DNA of 37,606 bases. Source: Bacteroides finegoldii DSM 17565 (lineage in GTDB: Bacteria; Bacteroidota; Bacteroidia; Bacteroidales; Bacteroidaceae). Positions 8,444 through 16,592 of this stretch are shown here, in pieces; position 1 is the stretch's first letter, and every line of letters begins with the position of its first letter. Under the pieces are notes generated by a model. The model was not told the origin of the DNA, did not search any database, and worked only from the letters and a program-made list of their open reading frames with translations. The stretch spans positions 164,792 through 202,397 of the forward strand of contig NZ_GG688322.1 of NCBI RefSeq assembly GCF_000156195.1, written 5' to 3'. Made by a program: the position numbers and the translations under genes.

Positions 8444-9514
8444 ATGTCTGAATCAAGGATATTTGAGAAAGTTCTGTTTGTGGGAATGGATTACAAAATC
8501 CCCAAAGGAGGTATTGCTAGTGTACTCAATACTTATTCTACTTTTATTCATCCTTTCAAGTTTGTCAGGACTGCTGCAGGTGAATTGAACAATGTGCAGA
8601 AAGTATGGTATGCTGTCAGTGGATATTTGTTGCTCATTTGGAAACTTTTCACTGATCGAAAAATTGAGATTGTACATATTCATTCTGCTTCCGGTACTAG
8701 CTTTTGGCGAAAGACCTGTGCAATAAAGATTGCAAAGATGATGGGGAAAAAAGTAGTTTTTCATTGTCACGGAGGTGGCTTTAAAGAATTCAGACTCTCG
8801 AATATTAAAAAAGTGGATGCTATCTTAGCAAAAGTAGATTGTGTCGTGTGCCTTTCCGGTGAATGGAATAATTATTTCCAGAGTATCGGATGTAGGCATA
8901 TTGTGACTATCAAAAATGTGATAAGAGAACCAAATATTGAGAATGTTGAAAAGAATGGAGTTGTACATTTTCTATTCCTTGGACTAATTTGTGATAACAA
9001 AGGTATTTTCAATGTTTTGAAGGCGATAGGAGATCATAAGCAGGAACTTCAAAATAGGATAGTTTTGCATATAGGGGGGAACGGGGAGACAGATAGACTT
9101 CTTTCAATTATCAAAGAGCTGGGAATAGAAACATTAGTAAGATTTGAGGGGTGGGTTGATAAAGAGAAGAAACAATATTTATTGAATTTGGCGGATGTTT
9201 ACATTCTTCCTTCATTTATTGAAGGTGTGCCTATTTCCATTCTTGAGGCTGAATCATATCATAAACCTGTCATAACCACTAATGTAGGAGGGATTCCTTC
9301 TATTGTGCAAGATCGTGTGAGTGGGGTGTTTGTCACTCCCGGAAATGATAAAGAGATATATCTGGCTATGAAAATGATGGCTGAAAGTGAAGAGCTTAGG
9401 CAGAAGTATGGTGAAGCTAGTTACAGAATAAGTCGGGACTATCAGCCTGAGGCTATAAAAAAAGAATTAATAGGGTGCTATGATAAAATTTTAAAAACGA
9501 GTAGTATAAGATAG
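8444..9514 (+). CDS. GT4-family glycosyltransferase
   Basis: The 356-residue product has the GT-B layout: N-terminal YKIPKGGIASVLNTY (17-31) and HIHSASGTSFWRK (78-90), then a hinge and FLFLGLICDNKGIFNVLKAI (176-195). The E-x7-E pair is Glu260 and Glu268 in PSFIEGVPISILEAE, followed by KPVITTNVGGIPSIV. It is a third GT4 enzyme for the capsule repeat, and with the neighbouring enzymes suggests a repeat of several sugars. It is followed by a 113-base gap in which I see no gene or clear hairpin. Confidence 0.93.
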   Translation: MSESRIFEKVLFVGMDYKIPKGGIASVLNTYSTFIHPFKFVRTAAGELNNVQKVWYAVSGYLLLIWKLFTDRKIEIVHIHSASGTSFWRKTCAIKIAKMMGKKVVFHCHGGGFKEFRLSNIKKVDAILAKVDCVVCLSGEWNNYFQSIGCRHIVTIKNVIREPNIENVEKNGVVHFLFLGLICDNKGIFNVLKAIGDHKQELQNRIVLHIGGNGETDRLLSIIKELGIETLVRFEGWVDKEKKQYLLNLADVYILPSFIEGVPISILEAESYHKPVITTNVGGIPSIVQDRVSGVFVTPGNDKEIYLAMKMMAESEELRQKYGEASYRISRDYQPEAIKKELIGCYDKILKTSSIR

Positions 9515-9627
9515 GATGAGTTGCGCTAATCTCTTGATTGGATGTACAACAGATTTACGATTATAGTATAAAGACTGTCATTACAAAAGACTTATTGAAA
9601 GATATCAATATTTTATAATATACTGTT

Positions 9628-10554
9628 ATGAAGAAGAAAGTCATTCTTGCAGTTGTAGCTTTGTTTTGTAAACTTCATTTGTTGAAGCCTATACAAGTGG
9701 CTCGGTTGAAGTACTTCTACAAGTTTCATAAGATGCCGAATTATGAGCATCCTACCGATATTAACGAAAAGATTAATTGGAACAAGTTTTATGGTGATAC
9801 TAGCCGATGGGCTGACTTAGCTGATAAATATAAGGTTAGAGAATATGTGCAGTCTTTAGGACTTGGAGATACACTGGTAAAACTTTATGGTCGATGGGAC
9901 AAGGCAAGTGATATAGATTGGGACAGGCTTCCCAATCAGTTCGTCTTAAAAGTGAATAACGGTTGTGGTGATATTCTTATATGTCGTGATAAAGATAAGC
10001 TTGATAAGGCTACTGTTATAGATACTTATGATAGACTTGTATCAATTAAATATGGTGATGTTACGGGTGAACCTCATTATGCCAGAATTCAGCCTTGTGT
10101 CATAGCAGAGGAGCTTCTTGATATTAATAAACAGTCTATCAATACCTCTTCGCTAATTGATTATAAGGTTTGGTGTCTCAATGGTAAACCATATTGTATA
10201 TGGTGTGCTTGGAACAGAGGAAAGGAAGGGGCTGATACCGGAGTCTATGATTTGGATTGGAATTATCATCCGGAGTGGTCCGTATTTACGGAGCATTACA
10301 GACAAGGTAAAGAAATTCTTCCTAAACCAAAGTGTTTTGAACGTATGCTTGAAGTTGCATCTAAGTTATCTGAAGAGTTCCCTATACTTCGTGTTGACCT
10401 ATACGAAGTAAATGAAAAAATATATTTTGGAGAACTTACTTTTACTTCACTCGGCGGATTTATGGATTATCTTACTTCAGAAATTCTTTTGGATATGGGA
10501 AGCAAAGTCAGAATAAATGAAATATCAGAAGAATATGTACATGTTAAGTGTTGA
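9628..10554 (+). CDS. TupA-like ATP-grasp protein
   Basis: The 308-residue product carries NYEHPTDINEKINWNKFY (39-56), LADKYKVREYVQSLG (69-83), QFVLKVNNGCGDILICRD (108-125) and a C-terminal RVDLYEVNEKIYFGELTFTS block. These are hallmarks of the ATPgrasp_TupA family, named for an enzyme of teichuronopeptide synthesis. Family members are common in capsule loci and are thought to attach acidic groups such as amino acids to the polymer; activity here is inferred. The DLYEV/GELTF acids are the probable Mg-ATP ligands. It is the second ATP-grasp of the locus and is unrelated in sequence to the one at 4.4 kb. Confidence 0.85.
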   Translation: MKKKVILAVVALFCKLHLLKPIQVARLKYFYKFHKMPNYEHPTDINEKINWNKFYGDTSRWADLADKYKVREYVQSLGLGDTLVKLYGRWDKASDIDWDRLPNQFVLKVNNGCGDILICRDKDKLDKATVIDTYDRLVSIKYGDVTGEPHYARIQPCVIAEELLDINKQSINTSSLIDYKVWCLNGKPYCIWCAWNRGKEGADTGVYDLDWNYHPEWSVFTEHYRQGKEILPKPKCFERMLEVASKLSEEFPILRVDLYEVNEKIYFGELTFTSLGGFMDYLTSEILLDMGSKVRINEISEEYVHVKC

Positions 10555-10581
10555 GAGTGTATTGAAAATCAAACATACACA

Positions 10582-12189
10582 ATGTTTTTAGGTAGATATA
10601 TAGATATGTTTTTTATAGGGAAAAAAATCAGACGAAATAGTTTATTGATGCAACAGGTATTTACATTTTTGCTTTTTGCAATAGTGTTGTTGTGTCTGTT
10701 TCCTTTGTATGCTATACAAAAGGGGGTAAAGCCATATTCAGATAATAAAGAAGTAAATAGGTATATTAAGGAGGTCTACGTAAGGAATGTTCCGGAAAAT
10801 TTTGATTCGCAAAAAATAACAATTTGTTTTGGACTAAAGTCTAAGAAAACTGGACGTTATTATAATTATATCAGAATAGGTGATGAAAGCAAGGGACCTT
10901 CAGGCTATGTGGAAATTTTATCTCATCTTTACGATACTTATCAGGAGGCAATATCGGCTTCCAAAACTTATAAAGGTATTATTGAAAGCAAGGTTGGACT
11001 GTTAAAGTGTGATTTTTCTCAAGTACCTGACGCTTATTCAAAGTCGTTTGTTTGTAATTATTATGATATCACAAATATTGATAATTCTCCTGATATAAAG
11101 CAATATATGCGGAAGAATAGAATGCTGATTGAGACGACAAAAGTTAAAACTAAGGCTTTGAAGAAAGCTATCAATGGTAAAAATACATATCAGTGTGAAG
11201 ATCAGTTTGCGGATTTGTCAGAAGTGGTTATATATCGGAATGGTAGAAGAGTGAAGCCCGAGAATTATACTCTTTTCAAACAAGGGAAAGTGCAATTTAA
11301 TGATTGCGAAAAAGTAGTACAAGGACAAGTGTTTTTTGAGTATGACCGTAATGTAAAGCATTATAAGCCATATTCCAATGACTTGTCTTGTGACGTTTCG
11401 GAATTTCAAGATGTCCATAATGGTGCTGAAGGGATGATGTATTCGTTTGTACCAGACCCAACAGGGGAAAAACGCAATGTGTTGATGATAAACTGCAAAA
11501 GTTTACTCAAAGAAGCCTCAAATATGAGACAGCAGTTTTCTTTGGCAAAGTATCCGTTAACTTATTTCAAAGATAGAATCAAGTTCTTTCTACCCGAAGA
11601 TATGAAAGAAGCTATGTTGTCATACCCAAAAGCTATTACATGGTTTAGTATTCAAGGGTCATGGTGTAATTTTGGCTCATCTACAGGTCAGAAAACAGAT
11701 ATGTATTCTGGTTCTGCCAATTCTTTCGGGATATCAAAACCTGCTCCTGATTCAAAAGAACTCTATTTCCATTTACTTTGTCGGAGGAGACACTGTGATG
11801 TCAATATTGGTCTTGAGAACTATGATGACTTGAATGACGAACTTTCATCTTTTCTAGTGAAGGCCGGTGAATGGATTACAATTGAACGAGAGTGGAAAGT
11901 GGGTAATCCGGGAATATGTAATCATACTATTATTGATTCCGAAGGTAGGCATGAGTTTTATGTAAATGCATATAATAGTGTATGTGATCCTGAGAATGAG
12001 CCGGAACGTTATGCAGACAGATACGCAGGAACAAATCCGTACAACGTCTGCTTTCCTTTTATTTGTAAATTATATACGAGTAAAGAATTGGCACAATATT
12101 GCATTGATATGATAGGGAGCTGTTATTTATATTATAAGGATTATGAATTGATAGAGGCTGAGAATGTGAATGCATTAAATAAAGAATAG
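10582..12189 (+). CDS. Membrane-anchored protein with possible polysaccharide-lyase-like jelly-roll domain
   Basis: I do not recognise this 535-residue protein with certainty. It has a basic N-terminus and a single hydrophobic segment at about 22-44, so most of it should face the periplasm. Residues about 50-300 form a mixed region rich in aromatic and charged residues. From about 330 the pattern (DRIKFFLPEDM, ITWFSIQGSW, GEWITIEREWKVGNPG, EFYVN, FICKLYTSKELA, final YLYYKDYELIE) resembles the concanavalin-like jelly roll of several polysaccharide lyase and heparinase-type families. It may cut, bind or release nascent capsule. A start at the second Met (10606) is possible. It lies between the TupA-like and Alg14-like genes. 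Confidence 0.5.
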   Translation: MFLGRYIDMFFIGKKIRRNSLLMQQVFTFLLFAIVLLCLFPLYAIQKGVKPYSDNKEVNRYIKEVYVRNVPENFDSQKITICFGLKSKKTGRYYNYIRIGDESKGPSGYVEILSHLYDTYQEAISASKTYKGIIESKVGLLKCDFSQVPDAYSKSFVCNYYDITNIDNSPDIKQYMRKNRMLIETTKVKTKALKKAINGKNTYQCEDQFADLSEVVIYRNGRRVKPENYTLFKQGKVQFNDCEKVVQGQVFFEYDRNVKHYKPYSNDLSCDVSEFQDVHNGAEGMMYSFVPDPTGEKRNVLMINCKSLLKEASNMRQQFSLAKYPLTYFKDRIKFFLPEDMKEAMLSYPKAITWFSIQGSWCNFGSSTGQKTDMYSGSANSFGISKPAPDSKELYFHLLCRRRHCDVNIGLENYDDLNDELSSFLVKAGEWITIEREWKVGNPGICNHTIIDSEGRHEFYVNAYNSVCDPENEPERYADRYAGTNPYNVCFPFICKLYTSKELAQYCIDMIGSCYLYYKDYELIEAENVNALNKE

Positions 12190-12203
12190 ATAAATGGTGA
12201 CAT

Positions 12204-12728
12204 ATGGTAAAATTGAATAATATAGTAATTTTTGCCTGTAATGAAGGAGGGCATTTTGCTCAGCTGATGGCTTTGAAAGAGCTCTTTAGCAAGTACGATT
12301 CTGTTATACTCACCGATAATAAACGCGCAAATAAAGGAATACCGTCACTTAAAGATGTAAAAGCGATTGAGTTTGCGATGGCGTTTGCGGATAAACGTGA
12401 TGAACTTACTAAGGATAAAGATCGTAAATTGACTCATGCGAGTTATCTGTCTGCCTATTGGAAGCTCTTCAAGCAGTGTCATGCGATATGGAAGAAGTAT
12501 CGTCCGAAAGTGATTATCTCTACAGGAAGTAATATTGCAGTGCCACTTTGTTTTATTGCGAAGTTTTATGGTTCCCATTTTGTGTACATTGAGACTCGCG
12601 CCAAAGTGTATAACAAAACTATTTCAGGTAAGATCGTAGAACGCTTTGCAGACAAGGTTATAGTCCAGTGGCCCGAAATGGTTGATGTTTATAAGGGACA
12701 TGCAGAGTATTATGGAACCTTAGTATAG
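12204..12728 (+). CDS. Alg14/PssD-type glycosyltransferase subunit (acceptor/membrane half)
   Basis: The 174-residue product starts with a strand and a glycine-rich motif, IVIFACNEGGHFAQLMALKE (7-26), as in Alg14 and bacterial PssD/EpsE. A hydrophobic segment follows (VIISTGSNIAVPLCFIAKF), then the YIETRAKV and QWPE motifs. In this family the two halves of a GT28-like enzyme are separate proteins. The Alg14 half binds the lipid acceptor and recruits the catalytic half to the membrane. The partner is encoded 12 bases downstream. Pss-type enzymes usually add a glucuronic acid or other hexose to lipid-linked sugar; which sugar is used here is unknown. Confidence 0.88.
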   Translation: MVKLNNIVIFACNEGGHFAQLMALKELFSKYDSVILTDNKRANKGIPSLKDVKAIEFAMAFADKRDELTKDKDRKLTHASYLSAYWKLFKQCHAIWKKYRPKVIISTGSNIAVPLCFIAKFYGSHFVYIETRAKVYNKTISGKIVERFADKVIVQWPEMVDVYKGHAEYYGTLV

Positions 12729-12732
12729 GAGG
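12727..12732 (+). promoter_or_regulatory. Shine-Dalgarno site for the Alg13-like gene
   Basis: AGGAGG lies 8 bases before the ATG at 12741 and overlaps the end of the preceding gene. Bacteroides genes seldom use a strong Shine-Dalgarno sequence, so this may balance the two subunits by coupled translation. A similar AAAGGAGG precedes rnfE at 25408-25415. Confidence 0.6.
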
Positions 12733-12740
12733 ACAAGAAT

Positions 12741-13244
12741 ATGATTTTTGTAACAGTAGGAACACAGCCTAATGGTTTTCTTCGTTGTTTACAGGAAGTA
12801 GAGATGCTTATTGGGAAATATGGAATTACGGAAGAAATTGTAGCGCAGATCGGAAATACCGACTTCGAGACCAATAAGTTTACAACCATACGCTTTACCG
12901 GTGAAAATGAGTTCAAGAAATATATCAAGAATGCTTCTGTTGTGATTTCTCATGCTGGTAGTGGTGCTCTTTTTAACAGTATTAAAGCAGGCAAAAAAGT
13001 GATAGCCATGGCTCGTCTGCATGAATTCAATGAAATGGCCGATAATCATCAAATAGAACTCGTTAAGAAACTTAGCGATGGCGGATATATTATTGACGGA
13101 ACTTATTCTCTTGTAGAAGCATGGCCAAAACTTGAGGGTTTTGTTCCCAGAAATAATGACTTCAAATGCGAGATAGTGCCAGTATTGGACAGGTGGATTT
13201 CTGCGTGGATGGAGCAAGAAGGACGACGGATAAGTAATTTATAG
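12741..13244 (+). CDS. Alg13/PssE-type glycosyltransferase subunit (catalytic GT28 C-terminal half)
   Basis: The 167-residue product has MIFVTVGTQPNGFLRCLQEV at the N-terminus. The nucleotide-sugar loop VVISHAGSGALFNSIKAGKK (72-91) is followed by MARLHEFNEMADNHQIELVKKL. These are the features of Alg13, PssE and EpsF and of the C-terminal half of MurG. It should form a heterodimer with the product of the gene 12 bases upstream to transfer a sugar at the inner membrane. After it comes a 121-base AT-rich gap, beyond which base composition changes towards the chromosomal average. Confidence 0.88.
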   Translation: MIFVTVGTQPNGFLRCLQEVEMLIGKYGITEEIVAQIGNTDFETNKFTTIRFTGENEFKKYIKNASVVISHAGSGALFNSIKAGKKVIAMARLHEFNEMADNHQIELVKKLSDGGYIIDGTYSLVEAWPKLEGFVPRNNDFKCEIVPVLDRWISAWMEQEGRRISNL

Positions 13245-13365
13245 CGAGGAAACCAATGAGGTGGTTATTTTTTGCATAAGAATAAGAATTTAATTCAGTT
13301 CTATTTAGGAGTATAGGATATCAGTACTGGAAGAAATAATAGAATAACATAAAATAATTTATCAA

Positions 13366-14355
13366 ATGAATATCCTCATTACCGGAGTCCACGGTTTCGT
13401 CGGCTCAAATTTAGTGAAAGCGCTTTCGCCTGAGAATACAATATATGGTCTGGACATTGTGGCTCCAGAGAAGGACGGTATAGTAAAGACTTTCTCATGG
13501 AATGATCTGGGTGGCATTGATTTGCCGCAGATTGATGCTGTTATCCATCTTGCTGGTAAGGCACATGACACTCGGAACAAGAGTGCGGCGGATGTGTATT
13601 TCAAGGTAAATACAGGTCTTACTCAGCGTATTTTTGATTGGTTTCTTGCCAATGAATCTGCAAAGAAGTTTATATTTTTCTCTACCGTAAAGAGTGCTTC
13701 TGACAAAGTGGAAGGCAAATGCCTTACAGAAGAATGCGTTCCCACTCCCGTAGGTCCTTATGGAGAGAGTAAAATTAAAGCGGAGGATTATATAATCGGG
13801 CATTTCGCACCTGAAGCTCTCAAACGTCCTTATCACAATTTTGATGATGGTGACTCTCTTGTAAAAGGGAAGAATGTGTACATTATACGCCCTTGTATGA
13901 TTCACGGTCCTGGAAACAAGGGTAACCTCAATCTTCTTTATGGAGTAGTGAGCAAGGGGATTCCATGGCCTCTTGGTGCTTTTGAGAATCGCCGTTCGTT
14001 TACCAGTATTGGAAATCTTTGTGTAGTAATTGACGGATTTTTAACTAAGAATGTACCTTCGGGCATTTACCATATGGGAGACGATGAAGCTCTTTCAACT
14101 AATGAACTCATTCAGGTTATTTGTGAGGCTCTTGGTAAGAAAACTCATATATGGTGCATTCCGAAAGGTCTGATGAACGGAGTTGCAAAAGTGGGTGGGT
14201 GGTTTCATCTTCCGCTCAATCCTCTTCGGATGCAGAAGCTCACAGAAAACTATGTAGTGAGTAATGCCAAGATCAAGGCTGCTCTTGGCATTACGCGGAT
14301 GCCGGTAAGAGCGAAGGATGGATTGATGGACACTATTAGAAGTTTTAAGCAGTAG
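13366..14355 (+). CDS. NAD-dependent sugar-nucleotide epimerase/reductase (extended SDR)
   Basis: The 329-residue product has the Rossmann motif TGVHGFVG (6-13), a VIHLAGKAHD segment (59-68), a Ser region IFFSTVKSAS and the YxxxK pair Tyr132/Lys136 in YGESK. The C-terminal substrate half includes NRRSFTSIGNL. It acts on a UDP-sugar in the cytosol. Next to a WecA/WbpL-like transferase, such SDR enzymes often reduce or epimerise UDP-4-keto-6-deoxy-HexNAc or UDP-HexNAc to give the first sugar of the repeat unit, such as a QuiNAc or FucNAc type. That substrate is inferred from the neighbour. The gene ends one base before the transferase start. Confidence 0.86.
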   Translation: MNILITGVHGFVGSNLVKALSPENTIYGLDIVAPEKDGIVKTFSWNDLGGIDLPQIDAVIHLAGKAHDTRNKSAADVYFKVNTGLTQRIFDWFLANESAKKFIFFSTVKSASDKVEGKCLTEECVPTPVGPYGESKIKAEDYIIGHFAPEALKRPYHNFDDGDSLVKGKNVYIIRPCMIHGPGNKGNLNLLYGVVSKGIPWPLGAFENRRSFTSIGNLCVVIDGFLTKNVPSGIYHMGDDEALSTNELIQVICEALGKKTHIWCIPKGLMNGVAKVGGWFHLPLNPLRMQKLTENYVVSNAKIKAALGITRMPVRAKDGLMDTIRSFKQ

Positions 14356-14356
14356 A

Positions 14357-15361
14357 ATGATTATGAATGCATACTTGACTTACGGAATTATTTTTGTGAT
14401 TCTATTGGCATTAGAGTTATGCTATTTCAAGGTGGCTGACCACTTTAACATTATCGACAAACCCAACGAACGCTCATCGCACTCTACGATTGTATTGCGT
14501 GGCGGAGGTATAATCTTTTTAATTGGTATCTGGATTTGGAGCGCTTTCTTCGGATTTCAATATCCCTGGTTTCTAGTCGGCTTGACACTTGTAGCAGGCA
14601 TTAGCTTTGTAGATGACATCCATTCATTACCGGACTCTGTAAGATTGGTTGCTCAGTTTGCAGCTGCCGCAATGGCATTCTATCAGCTCGGCATATTGCA
14701 TTGGTCAATGTGGTGGATAATATTACTGGCACTAATAGTCTATGTCGGTGCCACGAATGTGATAAACTTCATGGATGGAATCAATGGTATCACAGCAGGC
14801 TACTCTTTGGCTGTATTGATACCGTTGGCACTGGTGAATATAAATGGTGTTTTTGTAGAACAGAGTTTGATCATATCAACGATTCTTGCTTCATTGGTGT
14901 TCTGTATTTTTAATTTCCGTCCGAAGGGTAAAGCGAAATGCTTTGCAGGGGATGTCGGCTCTATCGGCATTGCTTTTATCATACTGTTTCTGTTAGGTAA
15001 TGTGATGATCGAGACAACGGATATTACTTGGCTGATATTCCTGTTGGTATATGGTGTGGATGGCTGTCTGACTATTGTACATCGTATTATGTTGCACGAG
15101 AACTTGGGCGAGGCACATCGTAAGCATGCTTATCAGATTATGGCTAATGAGTTGAAAGTGGGGCATGTAAAAGTTTCATTACTGTATACGGTTATGCAGT
15201 TAGTGATTTCTCTAGGATTTATCTATCTTTGTCCCGATACGATGTTTGCTCATTGGTTATATCTGGTGGGTGTATCAGTTGTATTGGCTATTGCTTACAT
15301 ATTGTTCATGAAAAAATACTATCGTTTACATGAAGAATATCTCATATCATTGAAACAATAA
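14357..15361 (+). CDS. WecA/WbpL-like initiating glycosyl-1-phosphate transferase
   Basis: The 334-residue polytopic protein carries the signatures of the MraY/WecA superfamily: DKPNERSSHSTIVLRGGG (34-51), the metal-binding Asp pair Asp86-Asp87 in FVDDIHSLP, NVINFMDGINGI (134-145), FNFRPKGKAKCFAGDVGSIG (185-204) and the HRKHAYQ motif (254-260). It transfers a HexNAc-1-phosphate from a UDP-sugar to undecaprenyl phosphate, the first step of capsule repeat assembly. Its position at the 3' end of the locus after a matching epimerase is common in Bacteroides CPS loci. An in-frame start at 14363 is possible. Confidence 0.93.
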   Translation: MIMNAYLTYGIIFVILLALELCYFKVADHFNIIDKPNERSSHSTIVLRGGGIIFLIGIWIWSAFFGFQYPWFLVGLTLVAGISFVDDIHSLPDSVRLVAQFAAAAMAFYQLGILHWSMWWIILLALIVYVGATNVINFMDGINGITAGYSLAVLIPLALVNINGVFVEQSLIISTILASLVFCIFNFRPKGKAKCFAGDVGSIGIAFIILFLLGNVMIETTDITWLIFLLVYGVDGCLTIVHRIMLHENLGEAHRKHAYQIMANELKVGHVKVSLLYTVMQLVISLGFIYLCPDTMFAHWLYLVGVSVVLAIAYILFMKKYYRLHEEYLISLKQ

Positions 15362-15366
15362 CGATT

Positions 15367-15804
15367 ATGGAATTTGATAAAGAATTTTTAGATAAGTTAT
15401 TTGAGCAAGCTATGGAGAATCCACGTTTGCGTCAGAACTTCGACCTACGCACTTCACCTGCTGATACCAGTCAACGTATGCTAAACGCATTGTTGCCGGA
15501 AACTAAGGTGCCCATCCATCGACATGAAGATACTACCGAAACAGTAATCTGCCTGTGTGGTAAGTTGGACGAAGTTATTTATGAGGAAGTAGTTTCGTAT
15601 GAGAAGGATACGGACGATTTTCAGAAGGGGGTGAGTGTACAAAATGTAGCTCGTAAGGTTGAGTATCGGGAAGTACAGCGTATCCATCTCAATCCTACAG
15701 AAGCCAAGTATGGTTGTCAGATACCTAAGGGTGCATGGCATACTGTAGAAGTGATTGAACCATCTGTCATCTTTGAGGCTAAAGATGGAGCTTATACTCG
15801 TTGA
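15367..15804 (+). CDS. WbuC-family cupin metalloprotein
   Basis: The 145-residue product has the WbuC cupin pattern: NFDLRTSPADTSQRMLNALL (24-43), VPIHRHEDTTETVICLCGKL (48-67) with the metal-binding His, and a second cupin motif around PKGAWHTVEV. WbuC-like proteins occur at the end of O-antigen and capsule loci; no reaction is established. The fold suggests a metal-dependent small-molecule enzyme or sensor acting on sugar nucleotides. It starts 5 bases after the initiating transferase and is the last CPS gene, with a terminator about 130 bases downstream. Confidence 0.9.
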   Translation: MEFDKEFLDKLFEQAMENPRLRQNFDLRTSPADTSQRMLNALLPETKVPIHRHEDTTETVICLCGKLDEVIYEEVVSYEKDTDDFQKGVSVQNVARKVEYREVQRIHLNPTEAKYGCQIPKGAWHTVEVIEPSVIFEAKDGAYTR

Positions 15805-15890
15805 ACGATGAAAAACAATGAATAAGAAGTACTGAAAGTGCTTTTTAATACGCTATGTTATAATTGAACATTTACAGTGAGATGAAAAAA

Positions 15891-15931
15891 TGTAGGTCCC
15901 TAGATTCATGTGACAAACATGAATCCCTGCA
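15891..15931 (+). other. Intergenic hairpin after the CPS locus
   Basis: An 8-bp perfect stem, GATTCATG (15903-15910) with CATGAATC (15918-15925), encloses the 7-base loop TGACAAA. An outer stem pairs TGTAGG (15891-15896) with CCTGCA (15926-15931), one pair being G-U, leaving a six-base bulge on the left. No T-tract follows, so it is not itself a terminator; it could stabilise the 3' end of the CPS transcript. Confidence 0.55.
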
Positions 15932-15936
15932 TTTCC

Positions 15937-15978
15937 AAAAAATACCAACTGTCTGTGAAGATCGTTGGTATTTTTTTT
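15937..15978 (+). terminator. Bidirectional intrinsic terminator between CPS and amidase genes
   Basis: AATACCAAC (15941-15949) pairs with GTTGGTATT (15964-15972) across a 14-base loop. It is preceded by an A-run and followed by a run of eight T, so it can end the rightward CPS transcript and, on the other strand, the leftward amidase transcript whose stop codon is at 16013. Confidence 0.8.
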
Positions 15979-16012
15979 ATACAATAAGGCTGTGGTGGAA
16001 ATCTATAAGAAG

Positions 16013-16441
16013 CTACTTTTGACAAGAAATTACTTGAGAATACTCTTTCACCGCATCAAAGCACGGACATCCTTTCATTGGATTCAAGTCCCGGTGTCCC
16101 ACAATCAACGCTTTCGGAAACTGTCTTTTCAACTCCCTCAACAAAGCGAGCAAAGCTCCTTTTTGCTCTAATGTACGCGTATCTTTCGGTTTCCCGTTCG
16201 CATCCAGCCCTCCCTCATAACAAACACCAACCGAATGGGCATTATGATTACGGCAGTGTGCCCCGACCTTTTCTAACGCACGTCCCCGGTGGATCTCCCC
16301 ATTACGAGTAATGTAAAAATGATAGCCAATATCACGGAAACCACGGTGCAAGATATGATCCTGTCGGCAAGCCTCCGCCGAAAGGGACTTTCCTTCCGGC
16401 GTGGCACTGCAATGAATGATAATTAATGTAATAGTCCGCAT
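16013..16441 (-). CDS. N-acetylmuramoyl-L-alanine amidase (Amidase_2 / T7-lysozyme type)
   Basis: The 142-residue product has the zinc amidase signature: His10 in LIIIHCSAT, Tyr40 in DIGYHFYI, and GHRDLNPMKGCPCFD with His116, Lys123 and Cys125. These match the ligands and catalytic Tyr and Lys of phage T7 lysozyme. It cleaves the amide between MurNAc and L-Ala in peptidoglycan. There is no signal peptide, so export would need a holin-like partner or lysis. I chose the Met at 16441 (MRTITLI) over the upstream in-frame Met at 16474, because the latter overlaps the small smalltalk gene and adds non-family residues. The next gene upstream ends 4 bases away. Confidence 0.93.
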   Translation of the reverse strand: MRTITLIIIHCSATPEGKSLSAEACRQDHILHRGFRDIGYHFYITRNGEIHRGRALEKVGAHCRNHNAHSVGVCYEGGLDANGKPKDTRTLEQKGALLALLRELKRQFPKALIVGHRDLNPMKGCPCFDAVKEYSQVISCQK

Positions 16442-16445
16442 GGAG

Positions 16446-16553
16446 TTACATGCAACTTTGTATTCCGAACACACCTCCGATGGCGGTGGCTACAGTGATA
16501 ACGATTTTGAGAACTAAGCTCCATACAGAGCGGGGAGATGATGATTTACTCAT
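16446..16553 (-). CDS. Smalltalk protein (35 residues)
   Basis: Reverse-strand reading from ATG at 16553 to TAA at 16446 gives a basic, Ser-rich N-terminus (MSKSSSPRSVWSLVLKIVIT) and a single hydrophobic helix ending in GVFGIQSCM. This fits the Bacteroides smalltalk family, small proteins encoded next to an amidase and an HU-like protein. The sequence suggests a single-pass membrane peptide or a lipoprotein-like Cys near the end. Because it sits directly before an amidase lacking a signal peptide, a holin-like or amidase-control role is possible, but no function is established. Confidence 0.85.
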   Translation of the reverse strand: MSKSSSPRSVWSLVLKIVITVATAIGGVFGIQSCM

Positions 16554-16592
16554 AATAACAGGTTTTAAATAAATTAATAATAGTTTTCTTTT

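Noticed and set aside
13245..13365. Possible promoter between the Alg13-like gene and the epimerase
   Set aside because: No TAnnTTTG box with proper spacing was found; the gap is simply AT-rich.
16078..16311. Forward open frames over the amidase gene
   Set aside because: They are shadows of the zinc amidase on the other strand.
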